This document shows positions 32,869 to 40,418 of a stretch of DNA of 47,106 nucleotides, piece after piece. This DNA is from Candidatus Parcubacteria bacterium. Its GTDB lineage: Bacteria; Patescibacteriota; Minisyncoccia; Phycocordibacterales; PALSA-1337. Position 1 is the stretch's first letter; the number at the start of each line of letters is the position of its first letter. A model generated the notes under the pieces. It saw only the letters and a list, made by a program, of their open reading frames with translations, ran no database searches and had not been told where the DNA came from. The position numbers were made by a program, and so were the translations under genes. Where the stretch lies: assembly GCA_028286835.1 (NCBI GenBank), contig JAQBQT010000025.1, positions 1-47,106 on the forward strand, read 5' to 3'.

Positions 32869-33252
32869 ATGGCAGCCGCAAAGGAAACAACAAAGAAAGC
32901 AGCAGCAAAGCCGGTCCGCGCCAAAAAGGCAAAGGCTGAAGGAGCTGCTCCGCACCTCAGGATCCGAGTGCGCGCCTATGAGCACAAGATTCTCGACGCA
33001 TCCCTCCGCCAGATCATGGACACTGCCGCCCGCTACGATGCAGAGATCAACGGCCCTGTTCCGCTTCCGACAGAGATCAAGAAGTACACAGTCAACCGTT
33101 CCTCATTCATCGACAAGAATGCCCGCGAGCAGTTCGAGATGCGCGTACACAAGCGTCTCATCGACATTGTGAACCCGAATCCGAAGGTCATCGAGGCGTT
33201 GACGAACCTCAGCTTGCCTTCAGGCGTGAATATAGACGTAAAAATGATGTAG
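32869..33252 (+). CDS. rpsJ: 30S ribosomal protein S10
   Basis: A 127-aa uS10 protein, which binds the 30S head and takes part in NusB antitermination. The core starts at HLRIRVRAYEHKILD (about residue 29) and ends SGVNIDVKMM. The first 27 residues are an Ala/Lys-rich extension (ETTKKAAAKPVRAKKAKAE) absent from E. coli S10 (103 aa). First ribosomal protein of the S10 cluster, 22 bp from rplC. Confidence 0.97.
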   Translation: MAAAKETTKKAAAKPVRAKKAKAEGAAPHLRIRVRAYEHKILDASLRQIMDTAARYDAEINGPVPLPTEIKKYTVNRSSFIDKNAREQFEMRVHKRLIDIVNPNPKVIEALTNLSLPSGVNIDVKMM

Positions 33253-33274
33253 ACGAGAGTCTCTCCCCACCGAC

Positions 33275-33886
33275 ATGAAATTCATTACCGGACGAAAACT
33301 GAATATGACTCAGATCTATAGCGAGAAGGGCGAAGCCATTCCTGTCACGGCTGTTGTCGTCCGCGGCAACGTCGTCACCCAGATCCGCACGAAGGACGTA
33401 GATGGCTACGAAGCAGTGCAGATCGGCGAAGGCTCCCGCAATCCGAACCGCATCGCCAAGCCGCAGAAAGGCCAGTTCAAGGATCTCGGCAGCTTCGCCT
33501 TCGTCAAGGAATTCCGCATGGAATCCCCGAGCATGAAGGTCGGCGACAAGATCGAGCTCTCCCAGTTCAAGGCAGGGGACATGGTCGAGGTGAGCGCCAT
33601 CTCCAAGGGCAAGGGCTTCCAGGGCGTGGTCAAGCGCCACGGCTTCCATGGCGGTCCCCGCACTCACGGTCAGAAGCACTCCGAGCGCGAACCGGGCTCC
33701 ATCGGCGGAGGTCTCCGCAACCGCGTGCCGGTCGGCATGCGCATGGCCGGCCGCATGGGCTCAGACCGCATCACGGTGAGGAATCTCAAGGTCGTTCATA
33801 TTGACCAAGACGACAGCATCCTGTATGTTTCTGGAGCGATTCCAGGACGCCGCGGCACTCTCGTAGAGATCGTCGCCGAAAAATAA
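33275..33886 (+). CDS. rplC: 50S ribosomal protein L3
   Basis: A 203-aa uL3 protein that reaches into the peptidyl-transferase centre and nucleates 50S assembly. Recognised by ITGRKLNMTQIYSE at the N-terminus and the conserved tip KGFQGVVKRHGFHGG with THGQKHSEREPGSIG, followed by GRMGSDRITVRNL. Normal length. Start ATG 33275 lies 22 bp after rpsJ with no Shine-Dalgarno. Confidence 0.98.
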   Translation: MKFITGRKLNMTQIYSEKGEAIPVTAVVVRGNVVTQIRTKDVDGYEAVQIGEGSRNPNRIAKPQKGQFKDLGSFAFVKEFRMESPSMKVGDKIELSQFKAGDMVEVSAISKGKGFQGVVKRHGFHGGPRTHGQKHSEREPGSIGGGLRNRVPVGMRMAGRMGSDRITVRNLKVVHIDQDDSILYVSGAIPGRRGTLVEIVAEK

Positions 33887-33912
33887 TCCCTATCATCCTT
33901 ACTCCCACTATC

Positions 33913-34566
33913 ATGGACGCCCCTATTTATAATCAGCAAGGCCAGTCAGCAGGCAAAATAACCCTTCCTAAGGGGATCTTCGACCTGAACTGGAATGCCG
34001 ACCTTGTCCACGAGATCATCCGTCTCATGAACTCGAATTCGCGTTCTCCGGTCGCTCATGCCAAGACTCGCGGAGAAGTCCGCGGTGGCGGTAAGAAGCC
34101 ATGGCAGCAGAAGGGTACAGGCCGCGCCCGTCACGGTTCCTCACGTTCGCCTATCTGGGTCGGTGGTGGTACGACCCACGGTCCGCGCAACGAAAAGAAT
34201 TTCGAGCGCAAGATCAACAAGAAGGCCCGCTCCAAGGCTCTCCTCACGATCCTTTCACGCAAGTTCAAGGATGGCGAAGTACTTTTCATCGATTCGTTCA
34301 GCTTCAATGCGCCAAAGGCAAAGGAGGCAAAGACGATCCTCACTTCGCTTTCCAAGATCAAAGGCTATGAGAAGCTCGCCACCAAGAAGGTGAACACGGC
34401 CATGATCACGATGGACAAGAAGTCCGACTCCGTCTCCAAGAGTTTCCGCAATTTCGGAAACATCTCGGTCGAGGAGTTCCGCAACATCAACCCGGTATCG
34501 CTCATGAACCATACGTACCTCATCATTTCCAATCCAGCCGAGTCCCTTAAGACCCTTGCTAAATAA
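33913..34566 (+). CDS. rplD: 50S ribosomal protein L4
   Basis: A 217-aa uL4 protein, part of the exit tunnel wall and in E. coli the autoregulator of the S10 operon. The tunnel loop is visible: AKTRGEVRGGGKKPWQQKGT followed by GRARHGSSRSPIWVGGG. The C-terminal Rossmann-like part ends NHTYLIISNPAESLKTL. Whether it regulates the operon here cannot be judged. The gap to rplW is 7 bp. Confidence 0.98.
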   Translation: MDAPIYNQQGQSAGKITLPKGIFDLNWNADLVHEIIRLMNSNSRSPVAHAKTRGEVRGGGKKPWQQKGTGRARHGSSRSPIWVGGGTTHGPRNEKNFERKINKKARSKALLTILSRKFKDGEVLFIDSFSFNAPKAKEAKTILTSLSKIKGYEKLATKKVNTAMITMDKKSDSVSKSFRNFGNISVEEFRNINPVSLMNHTYLIISNPAESLKTLAK

Positions 34567-34573
34567 AACTACC

Positions 34574-35065
34574 ATGCCGATGTTCTGGTCAAAAAAATCA
34601 AAAGCCGACAAAAACTACAGCGAAGCCGCAGCGCCCGCCAAGGCTAAGAACGTAGGTTCTAAGAACGCTCCGGCAAAGGCTCGCGTAGCCAAGTCGACTG
34701 CCGCCAAGGCGGTCAAAGCCCCAAAGAAGTCCCAAGGACGATCTGGGGGATCGGAAGTCGTCCTTTCGACAGGCACTCCTTCCGCCTCGTTCATCGGCGC
34801 AGATGCCATTCTCCGCCCACATATCACCGAGAAGGCCGGACAGCTCGCCCAGAACAACGTGTATACATTCCAGGTCTCCAAGGATGCAAACAAGCCGACT
34901 ATCGCCAAGGCCATCTTCAGCCTCTATAAGGTCAAGCCGACGAAGATCGCGGTCATCAACCTTCCGTCCAAGAATGTCTTCGTGAAGGGCCGCTGGGGCG
35001 TTGTCTCAGGAACCCGCAAGGCCATGGTCACCCTGAAGAAAGGGGACAAGATAGATTTTGTATAA
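34574..35065 (+). CDS. rplW: 50S ribosomal protein L23 with long N-terminal extension
   Basis: uL23 sits at the tunnel exit and docks SRP and trigger factor. I start it at ATG 34574 (163 aa); an in-frame ATG at 34556 would overlap rplD. The normal L23 core begins near residue 75 (ILRPHITEKAGQLAQNNVYT) and ends KAMVTLKKGDKIDF. The first 70 residues are an Ala/Lys/Ser-rich basic extension (APAKARVAKSTAAKAVKAP), doubling the usual size of about 95 aa. The extension may act at the exit site, where the shortened trigger factor also binds (inference). Confidence 0.95.
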   Translation: MPMFWSKKSKADKNYSEAAAPAKAKNVGSKNAPAKARVAKSTAAKAVKAPKKSQGRSGGSEVVLSTGTPSASFIGADAILRPHITEKAGQLAQNNVYTFQVSKDANKPTIAKAIFSLYKVKPTKIAVINLPSKNVFVKGRWGVVSGTRKAMVTLKKGDKIDFV

Positions 35066-35086
35066 TCCCGCATCCATTTAATTATC

Positions 35087-35941
35087 ATGAAAACCTACCG
35101 ACCTACAACAAAGTCCCGCCGCAATATGACGACACTCCCGTTCAAGGAGTATCTCACTGCTTCAGAGCCGTACAAGCCTTTGACGCTCGGCTTCAAGCGC
35201 GACATGGGACGCAATGCGCACGGCCGCATCACGGTCCGCCACAAGGGAGGAGGCCATAAGAAGCTCTATCGCATCATCGATTTCTTGTACGAGAAGAAAG
35301 ATATCATCGCCACGATCAAGACCGTCGAATACGATCCGTTCCGCACCGGCTACATCGGCCTCGTCTCCTATAAGGACGGCGCAAAGCGCTACATCCTCCT
35401 TCCGAAGACAATGAAGGTCGGCAATTCCTTCATCGTTTCCGAGAAAGCTCCGATCGAGACAGGCAACCGCCTTCCTCTCAAGAATATCCCGGTCGGTACG
35501 TTCGTATACAACGTCGAGATCAAGCCAGGCTCAGGGGCCAAGCTCGTACGCTCTGCCGGGTCCTTCGGCCAGGTCATCGCTAACGACGCAGGCTACACCC
35601 ACATCAAGATGCCTTCGACGGAAGTCCGCAAAGTCCACCAGGACGCATGGGCATCAATCGGAGCTGTTTCCAACGAAGAGAATCGCCTCGTCAATATCGG
35701 CAAAGCCGGACGCTCGCGCTGGATGGGTATCCGCCCGACAGTCCGCGGTACCGCCCAGAACCCGGTAGACCACCCATACGGTGGTGGTGAACAGCGCCAG
35801 GGCCGCGGTCTCCGCCGCCTCAAGACCCGCTGGGGTAAGCCAGCCGGCAAGGGCCAGAAGACCCGCACTCCGAAGAAGTACTCCAACGTATTCGTGGTGT
35901 CCCGCCGCCAGCCTGGCCGCCTCATGAGGAGCGGTTCGTAG
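35087..35941 (+). CDS. rplB: 50S ribosomal protein L2
   Basis: A 284-aa uL2 protein required for subunit association and peptidyl transfer. Core motifs: RDMGRNAHGRITVRHKGGGH, the GNRLPLKNIPVGTFVYNVE segment, RSAGSFGQVIAND, and the C-terminal MGIRPTVRGTAQNPVDHP with GGEQRQGRG carrying the conserved histidine loop. Normal length. After it the ribosomal operon is interrupted for about 2 kb until rpsS. Confidence 0.98.
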   Translation: MKTYRPTTKSRRNMTTLPFKEYLTASEPYKPLTLGFKRDMGRNAHGRITVRHKGGGHKKLYRIIDFLYEKKDIIATIKTVEYDPFRTGYIGLVSYKDGAKRYILLPKTMKVGNSFIVSEKAPIETGNRLPLKNIPVGTFVYNVEIKPGSGAKLVRSAGSFGQVIANDAGYTHIKMPSTEVRKVHQDAWASIGAVSNEENRLVNIGKAGRSRWMGIRPTVRGTAQNPVDHPYGGGEQRQGRGLRRLKTRWGKPAGKGQKTRTPKKYSNVFVVSRRQPGRLMRSGS

Positions 35942-35983
35942 TCTCTCCGCAGGCCTTTTCGCCTGATCTCCGTCGCGACGCCT

Positions 35984-36106
35984 ATGAGCGATCCGAAACC
36001 ACAACAGAAAAAACTCCGGGAGCACTCGCCTATGATCGGCTTCTTCGTCAAAAGGGTGAAGGCATTCGTCGAATTCCTGATATATTCCATCGTAGGGAAG
36101 AAGTAG
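35984..36106 (+). CDS. 40-aa basic membrane-active peptide (small ORF)
   Basis: ATG 35984 to TAG 36106 encodes 40 residues: a polar basic head (MSDPKPQQKKLREHSP) and an amphipathic or membrane-binding tail (MIGFFVKRVKAFVEFLIYS) ending VGKK. It fills the space between rplB and the HEAGH membrane protein, ends 8 bp before that gene, and is on the same strand, so translational coupling is plausible. Too short for family assignment; it could be a chance ORF. Confidence 0.4.
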   Translation: MSDPKPQQKKLREHSPMIGFFVKRVKAFVEFLIYSIVGKK

Positions 36107-36114
36107 CTCTTTCC

Positions 36115-36627
36115 ATGAAGAGATTCAACATCAATTACGCGCATCTAGTCGCCGCCCTGCTTGGCGGGCTTTATTTTTTCTCATGCGCGGTCAATCCCAC
36201 ATTCGGCCACCTCATCGACTATGTCGATCTCGTCATCCATGAAGCAGGACATGTGTTCATGGCCCCGTTCGGCATGTTTATATATATTCTTGGCGGTTCA
36301 GCTTTCCAGGTCGTCGTCCCGAGCCTTTTTGTCGGCTATTTTTACTTCAGGCGTGAATATTTTTCGGCCTCGATGATCCTGTTGTGGGTCGGATACAACA
36401 TCGTGAACATCTCGGCATACATGGGCGACGCAGTATCGACGCAGATGCTCCTATTGGGAGGGGAGGGAGTCATCCATGACTGGAATTATCTTCTGTCGGC
36501 ACTAGGAGTGCTCGACTATACGCATGACCTGGCCTCGATAACGCACGGGTTCGGCATGGCCGTTATGATAGCCGCAGCCGCCTTCTGCCTCAAATTCAGC
36601 TTCAGCAACGAAGCGCATAAGGTATAA
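36115..36627 (+). CDS. HEAGH-containing membrane protein (M50B-like)
   Basis: A 170-aa polytopic protein with about five membrane segments. The zinc-protease motif HEAGH lies at about 42-46 in VIHEAGHVFMAPFGMFIYILGG, and GGSAFQVVVPSLFVG follows, typical of the M50B-like group. A possible third ligand is Asp in GEGVIHDWNYLL. The catalytic role is not proven; it may be a peptidase or a structural relative. It is inserted in the ribosomal cluster after rplB. The next gene's -10 element overlaps its stop codon. Confidence 0.8.
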   Translation: MKRFNINYAHLVAALLGGLYFFSCAVNPTFGHLIDYVDLVIHEAGHVFMAPFGMFIYILGGSAFQVVVPSLFVGYFYFRREYFSASMILLWVGYNIVNISAYMGDAVSTQMLLLGGEGVIHDWNYLLSALGVLDYTHDLASITHGFGMAVMIAAAAFCLKFSFSNEAHKV

Positions 36628-36628
36628 T
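36623..36628 (+). promoter_or_regulatory. Consensus -10 overlapping a stop codon
   Basis: A perfect TATAAT overlaps the TAA of the HEAGH gene and ends 8 nt before the next ATG. The downstream gene is therefore probably transcribed on its own, with almost no leader. Confidence 0.55.
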
Positions 36629-36636
36629 ATCTTTCA

Positions 36637-37050
36637 ATGAAGTATTTTCGCCTCGAGAAGGCCGGCTCGTTCACTACATGGAGGATATTGGTGAATTTCT
36701 GGAGCGTCGTCCTCTTTGCTGCGATAATCTACGATTTCTTTACGACCAATAGCCTTTCCGAGCACGAGATCCTGTTGGCGATCTCAGCCATCTACGGCGC
36801 AGCCCTGGCGATATATAGTGCGGAAAAGGAATTCCGCCGATGGCACCGCATGCATACGTCGCTCCATCCGGGAGAGCTATACGCGGTATTGTGGACGATC
36901 CTTATCGTCGCTCTCATCGTCGGGACCATTGCATATAATCCTTCATACCATCTTCCGGCTGAAGTCAGCGCCGCTTATATCGGCGTGATCGGTATACTCG
37001 CTATCACGCGCGAATCGAAGAACTTCTACAGAAGGCGCGAGAAAAAATAA
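36637..37050 (+). CDS. Membrane protein of unknown function
   Basis: A 137-aa protein with about four hydrophobic segments (near 17-38, 45-60, 83-103 and 110-128) and a basic C-terminal tail (RESKNFYRRREKK), so probably inside-facing ends. A conserved-looking AEKEFRRWHRMHTSLHPGE loop lies between the helix pairs. No family recognised. It follows the HEAGH gene by 9 bp and has a TATAAT of its own. It is convergent with the histidine kinase gene. Confidence 0.75.
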   Translation: MKYFRLEKAGSFTTWRILVNFWSVVLFAAIIYDFFTTNSLSEHEILLAISAIYGAALAIYSAEKEFRRWHRMHTSLHPGELYAVLWTILIVALIVGTIAYNPSYHLPAEVSAAYIGVIGILAITRESKNFYRRREKK

Positions 37051-37089
37051 AACCAAATAAAACCAGCGGAGTAAGGCCGACCGTATCTG

Positions 37090-37872
37090 CTAATTTGCGA
37101 GGGGAAGTATGAGGCTGAATGTGGATCCTTTGCCAACTCCTTCCGAATAGGCCTGGATGCTTCCGCCGTGCCGTTTCATAACACTCTGTGCCAGGAATAG
37201 CCCTACGCCAAGGCCTTCCGTGTCCATGGACTGAGCATCCTTGGTCCGATAGAACTTGCTGAACATGTGCGACAAGTTGTGCGGGTCGATACCTATTCCA
37301 TTGTCCGTGACGGACAGGATGGCCTTGCGCTTGTTCACGGTTATATCTACCGAGATGTTGCGGCCCGGAGGGGTATAGGAGCAGGCGTTCTCCATGAGCG
37401 TGCCGATGACGAAATCCAAACGCGGCCGGTCTGCTTTGACCATGACTTCAGGCTGAACGCTGGTGAGGGACATGAAGAGGTTCTTTTCATGGAATGCGGT
37501 CTTTGATGTTTCCATGATGCTGCGGGCAAGATCGCAGAGATTGAGGACCTCGAAATTATATGTCGAGTGGCCCTTGCCCGCGGCGTCCGTGAGCTCGACC
37601 AGCGTGCCGGTGAGCTTGATGAGATTCTCATTGGATTTTCTCAGGTCATCGAGCTGCTGCTTCTTATATTGGTCCTGCTCTTCAGTGATAAGCCCTTCAG
37701 TGGTCCACTTGATCTGGGTGAGGGGAGTGCGGAATTTATGAGCGATGATGGTGATGAACTCATACTTCAGGCTCTCGTTCTCGCGCAGCTTGCGGTATAT
37801 GATGACTCCGACAAGGCTCGTGACCGCTACGATGACGATTGCTGCGAGAGAAATAAGGATGAGTGTGTCCAT
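37090..37872 (-). CDS. Orphan membrane histidine kinase
   Basis: A 260-aa sensor kinase of the HisKA/HATPase_c type. One N-terminal membrane segment (4-26) with almost no external part, so it has no obvious sensor domain. H-box IIAHKFRTPLTQI has phospho-acceptor His45 (usual SHELRTPL). N-box is MENACSYTPPG (Asn162), G1 DNGIGID (190), F-box MFSKFYR and G2 GLGVGLFLAQ (220). No response regulator gene lies in the window. It is on the minus strand inside the S10 cluster, divergent from rpsS. A partner could be the unknown activator of the TTGAA promoters, but nothing here shows it. Confidence 0.95.
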   Translation of the reverse strand: MDTLILISLAAIVIVAVTSLVGVIIYRKLRENESLKYEFITIIAHKFRTPLTQIKWTTEGLITEEQDQYKKQQLDDLRKSNENLIKLTGTLVELTDAAGKGHSTYNFEVLNLCDLARSIMETSKTAFHEKNLFMSLTSVQPEVMVKADRPRLDFVIGTLMENACSYTPPGRNISVDITVNKRKAILSVTDNGIGIDPHNLSHMFSKFYRTKDAQSMDTEGLGVGLFLAQSVMKRHGGSIQAYSEGVGKGSTFSLILPLAN

Positions 37873-37936
37873 GGAAGATAATGTGAGAAATATATCATTC
37901 AGTATATCACTAGTAGCAGGGAGGACATACCTAAAT

Positions 37937-37965
37937 TTGACGGCCTAAAACCGCTATGCTACGAT
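37937..37965 (+). promoter_or_regulatory. Promoter of the rpsS-rplE segment
   Basis: TTGACG (37937-37942), 17 bp ending in TGC, TACGAT (37960-37965). A strong promoter placed right where the ribosomal operon resumes. Confidence 0.75.
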
Positions 37966-37970
37966 AGCCC

Positions 37971-37993
37971 AACAAGCTCTTCGGAGCTGTTTT
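37971..37993 (+). promoter_or_regulatory. 5'-terminal cUUCGg hairpin in the rpsS leader
   Basis: AGCTC-TTCG-GAGCT with a canonical UUCG tetraloop, starting at the predicted first bases of the transcript and followed by TTTTAATT. It may stabilise the mRNA or act as a weak attenuator. Confidence 0.5.
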
Positions 37994-38001
37994 AATTCAC
38001 T

Positions 38002-38352
38002 ATGCCTAGGTCACTCAAAAAAGGGCCATACGTCGAGGAGATCCTCCTCAAGAAAATTGCCGGCAAAAAGCCAGGCAGTTTGCCTGCGATCAAAACGTGG
38101 GCACGCCGCTCTCAGATTTCACCGGAAATGGTGGGATTCACATTTGGCGTTCACAACGGCAGGCAGCATCTGGATGTATTGGTCACCGAGGATATGGTTG
38201 GACACCGCCTCGGTGAATTTGCGCTTACCCGCAAGTTCGTCCGCCACGGTGGCAAGATGCAGAAGGAGATCGAAATGAAGGCCAAGGAGGCCGAGATCGC
38301 ATCTGCACAGGCCGCCAAGGGAGCCGCTGCTGACGCCTCAGCCAAGAAATAA
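38002..38352 (+). CDS. rpsS: 30S ribosomal protein S19
   Basis: A 116-aa uS19 protein of the 30S head. The core has [37 protein letters not shown] and [19 protein letters not shown]. About 25 residues of Ala/Lys/Glu-rich sequence extend the C-terminus beyond the usual 92. First gene of the second ribosomal transcription unit; rplV follows after 9 bp. Confidence 0.97.
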   Translation: MPRSLKKGPYVEEILLKKIAGKKPGSLPAIKTWARRSQISPEMVGFTFGVHNGRQHLDVLVTEDMVGHRLGEFALTRKFVRHGGKMQKEIEMKAKEAEIASAQAAKGAAADASAKK

Positions 38353-38361
38353 CATACTCCC

Positions 38362-38739
38362 ATGATCACCGCCTCACTTCAGAACTACAGGATCTCGCCG
38401 CGAAAAGTACGCCTCGTTGCGGATATGATCCGCGGCAAGACCGTTGCTGAGGCCAAGATCATCCTTACGCACGCTTCCAAGAAGGCGCGTCACCCTATCC
38501 ATGACCTCATAGACTCAGCTGTAGCCAACGCCTCGCACAATTTCAAGATCGACAACACAGCCTTGTTCGTGAAGGAGATCCGCGTAGATCAGGGATATGT
38601 CCTCAAGCGCTCGATCCCGATGGCCCGCGGTTCAGCATTCCCGATGAAGAAGCGCACAAGCCACGTCAAAGTGGTCCTTGCTCCGGTCGTCGAGAAGGCC
38701 TCCAAGAAGAAGGCTGTCGCAGCCCCAAAGACCAAATAA
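38362..38739 (+). CDS. rplV: 50S ribosomal protein L22
   Basis: A 125-aa uL22 protein whose loop lines the exit tunnel. Recognised by LQNYRISPRKVRLVADMIRG, ANASHNFKIDNTALFVKEIR and the loop region RSIPMARGSAFPMKKRTSHV. A short Lys/Ala tail ends the protein. rpsC starts 4 bp later. Confidence 0.97.
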   Translation: MITASLQNYRISPRKVRLVADMIRGKTVAEAKIILTHASKKARHPIHDLIDSAVANASHNFKIDNTALFVKEIRVDQGYVLKRSIPMARGSAFPMKKRTSHVKVVLAPVVEKASKKKAVAAPKTK

Positions 38740-38743
38740 TTTT

Positions 38744-39424
38744 ATGTCACACACCGTACATCCATATTCACACCGCTTGGGCATCATCCGCGATTGGCGC
38801 AGCCGCTGGTTCTCCATGCACAAGAGCTACCGCACGTCTCTCAAGACGGACGTCCTCATCCGCGAATTCCTTCAGGTCGAGCTCCGACCGTTCTATCTCG
38901 GCGGCATCGAAATAGAGCGCACCCAGAAGACGCTCCGTGTCGTCATCAAGACTTCGCGCCCAGGCATGCTCATCGGCAAGACCGGTGACGGCGTCGTCAA
39001 GCTCCGCGCAAAGATCCTCAAGCTTCTCCGCAAGGAAAAGATCGACCTCGGCACCCAGGAGCTCAAGCTCGACATCGAAGAGATCCGCAACCCGGAGGGA
39101 AGCGCCGCCATCATAGGCCTTATGATCGCCGAATCTCTCGAGAAGCGCCTCCCGTTCCGCCGTGTCATGAAGCAGACGATCGAGAAGATCATCGCCAACA
39201 AGGAAGTGAAGGGTGTCCGCATCTATCTCGGCGGTCGCTTGGGCGGCGCTGAGATCGCCCGCTCCGAAGAGATGAAGAGGGGACGCGTTCCGCTTCAGAC
39301 CCTTCGCGCCGACATCGATTTCGCCCGCGAAAAGGCCCACATGACGTATGGCGACATCGGCATCAAGGTCTGGATCTACAAGGGTCAGGTCTTCAAGAAG
39401 GACCAGAAGGATGGCGCCAAATAA
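38744..39424 (+). CDS. rpsC: 30S ribosomal protein S3
   Basis: A 226-aa uS3 protein that forms the mRNA entry tunnel. The start is ATG 38744 (MSHTVHPYSHRLGI); the frame continues upstream into rplV but the extra part has no S3 homology. The KH domain carries VVIKTSRPGMLIGKTGDGVV. The C-domain carries FRRVMKQTIEKIIANKEVKG with GVRIYLGGRLGGAEIARSE. SHRLGIIRDWRSRW differs a little from the usual PxGFRLGI-WxSxW but keeps the pattern. Confidence 0.96.
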   Translation: MSHTVHPYSHRLGIIRDWRSRWFSMHKSYRTSLKTDVLIREFLQVELRPFYLGGIEIERTQKTLRVVIKTSRPGMLIGKTGDGVVKLRAKILKLLRKEKIDLGTQELKLDIEEIRNPEGSAAIIGLMIAESLEKRLPFRRVMKQTIEKIIANKEVKGVRIYLGGRLGGAEIARSEEMKRGRVPLQTLRADIDFAREKAHMTYGDIGIKVWIYKGQVFKKDQKDGAK

Positions 39425-39439
39425 TTTTCATATACTCCC

Positions 39440-39865
39440 ATGATTTTCCCCAAAAAAGTTAAATACAGGAAGTGGTTCACCATGCGCCAGCATCCTGATA
39501 AGGAGGCTTCCCATGCAGATACCCGCGGAACGACATTGGCGTTCGGCTCATACGGCCTCAAGGCTGTGAAGTACGCCCGTATCACGTCGAACCAGCTTGA
39601 AGCTGCCCGCAAGGTCATCGCCCACTCCGCAACGAAATCCGGTAAGATCTGGATCCGCGTCTTCCCGGACCATCCGTATACTCAGAAGCCTGCCGAAGTA
39701 AAAATGGGAAAAGGAAAGGGTGATCCTCAGGGCTTCATCGCCGAGGTCAAGCCGGGCCGCATCATGTTCGAGATCGACGGCGTCGAGCCGAAGGTCGCCG
39801 CAGAGGCGCTCCGCAAGGCTGGAACCAAGCTTCCGGTCAAGACCAAGATCATCAGCCGCGCATAA
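39440..39865 (+). CDS. rplP: 50S ribosomal protein L16
   Basis: A 141-aa uL16 protein that helps position A-site tRNA. Recognised by PKKVKYRKWF, GTTLAFGSYGLKAV, WIRVFPDHPYTQKPAEVKMG and KGDPQGFIAEVKPGRIMFEI. Normal length. The basic first segment is slightly divergent from E. coli. rpmC follows after 11 bp. Confidence 0.97.
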   Translation: MIFPKKVKYRKWFTMRQHPDKEASHADTRGTTLAFGSYGLKAVKYARITSNQLEAARKVIAHSATKSGKIWIRVFPDHPYTQKPAEVKMGKGKGDPQGFIAEVKPGRIMFEIDGVEPKVAAEALRKAGTKLPVKTKIISRA

Positions 39866-39876
39866 TACATACCTTT

Positions 39877-40092
39877 ATGAAGATGAAAGAAATCACAACT
39901 AAGACCTCCACTGACCTGCAGAAGATGCTCGGCGACAAGCGCGAAGCCCTCCGCGTATTCCGCTTCGGCGCCGCCGGTGCCAAGAGCAAGAACGTCAGGG
40001 AAGGCAGGGCTATCCGCAAGGATATCGCACGCATGCTTACGGCTATGACCGCGCAGAAGGCTGCGGCCAAGAGCGCCCCGGCGAAGAAATAA
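39877..40092 (+). CDS. rpmC: 50S ribosomal protein L29
   Basis: A 71-aa uL29 protein at the tunnel exit. The helical pattern MKEITTKTSTDLQKMLGDKR followed by LRVFRFGAAG, then VREGRAIRKDIARMLT, fits L29, with a short Ala/Lys tail. Sequence is divergent, but position between rplP and rpsQ makes it firm. Confidence 0.92.
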   Translation: MKMKEITTKTSTDLQKMLGDKREALRVFRFGAAGAKSKNVREGRAIRKDIARMLTAMTAQKAAAKSAPAKK

Positions 40093-40133
40093 AGTAGACA
40101 AAGCATCAATATTCACGTAGACTCCAAATTCAC

Positions 40134-40397
40134 ATGGCCAACAACACCGTACAAGAGAATAAGACCGAAGTTCGCCGCCAGACATTCACTGGTACGGTGG
40201 TTTCTGCGAAGATGAAGGATACCTGCGTCGTCGAGGTCAAGCGCTACATCAAGCACTCCGTGTACGGCAAGTTCATGAACAAGAGCACCAAGCTCATGGC
40301 TCACGATCCAGGCAACACAAAGAAAGAAGGGGACAAGGCCACGGTCGAAGCATGCCGCCCACTATCCAAGCGTAAGAACTTCAAAGTCATCGCCTAA
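40134..40397 (+). CDS. rpsQ: 30S ribosomal protein S17
   Basis: An 87-aa uS17 protein, an early-binding 16S rRNA assembly protein. OB fold with RQTFTGTVVSAKMKDTCVVE, HSVYGKFMNKSTKLMAHD and the terminal CRPLSKRKNFKVI. Standard length. Located in the usual rpmC-rpsQ-rplN order. Confidence 0.97.
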   Translation: MANNTVQENKTEVRRQTFTGTVVSAKMKDTCVVEVKRYIKHSVYGKFMNKSTKLMAHDPGNTKKEGDKATVEACRPLSKRKNFKVIA

Positions 40398-40418
40398 TAC
40401 GCGATCCATTTCAATACC

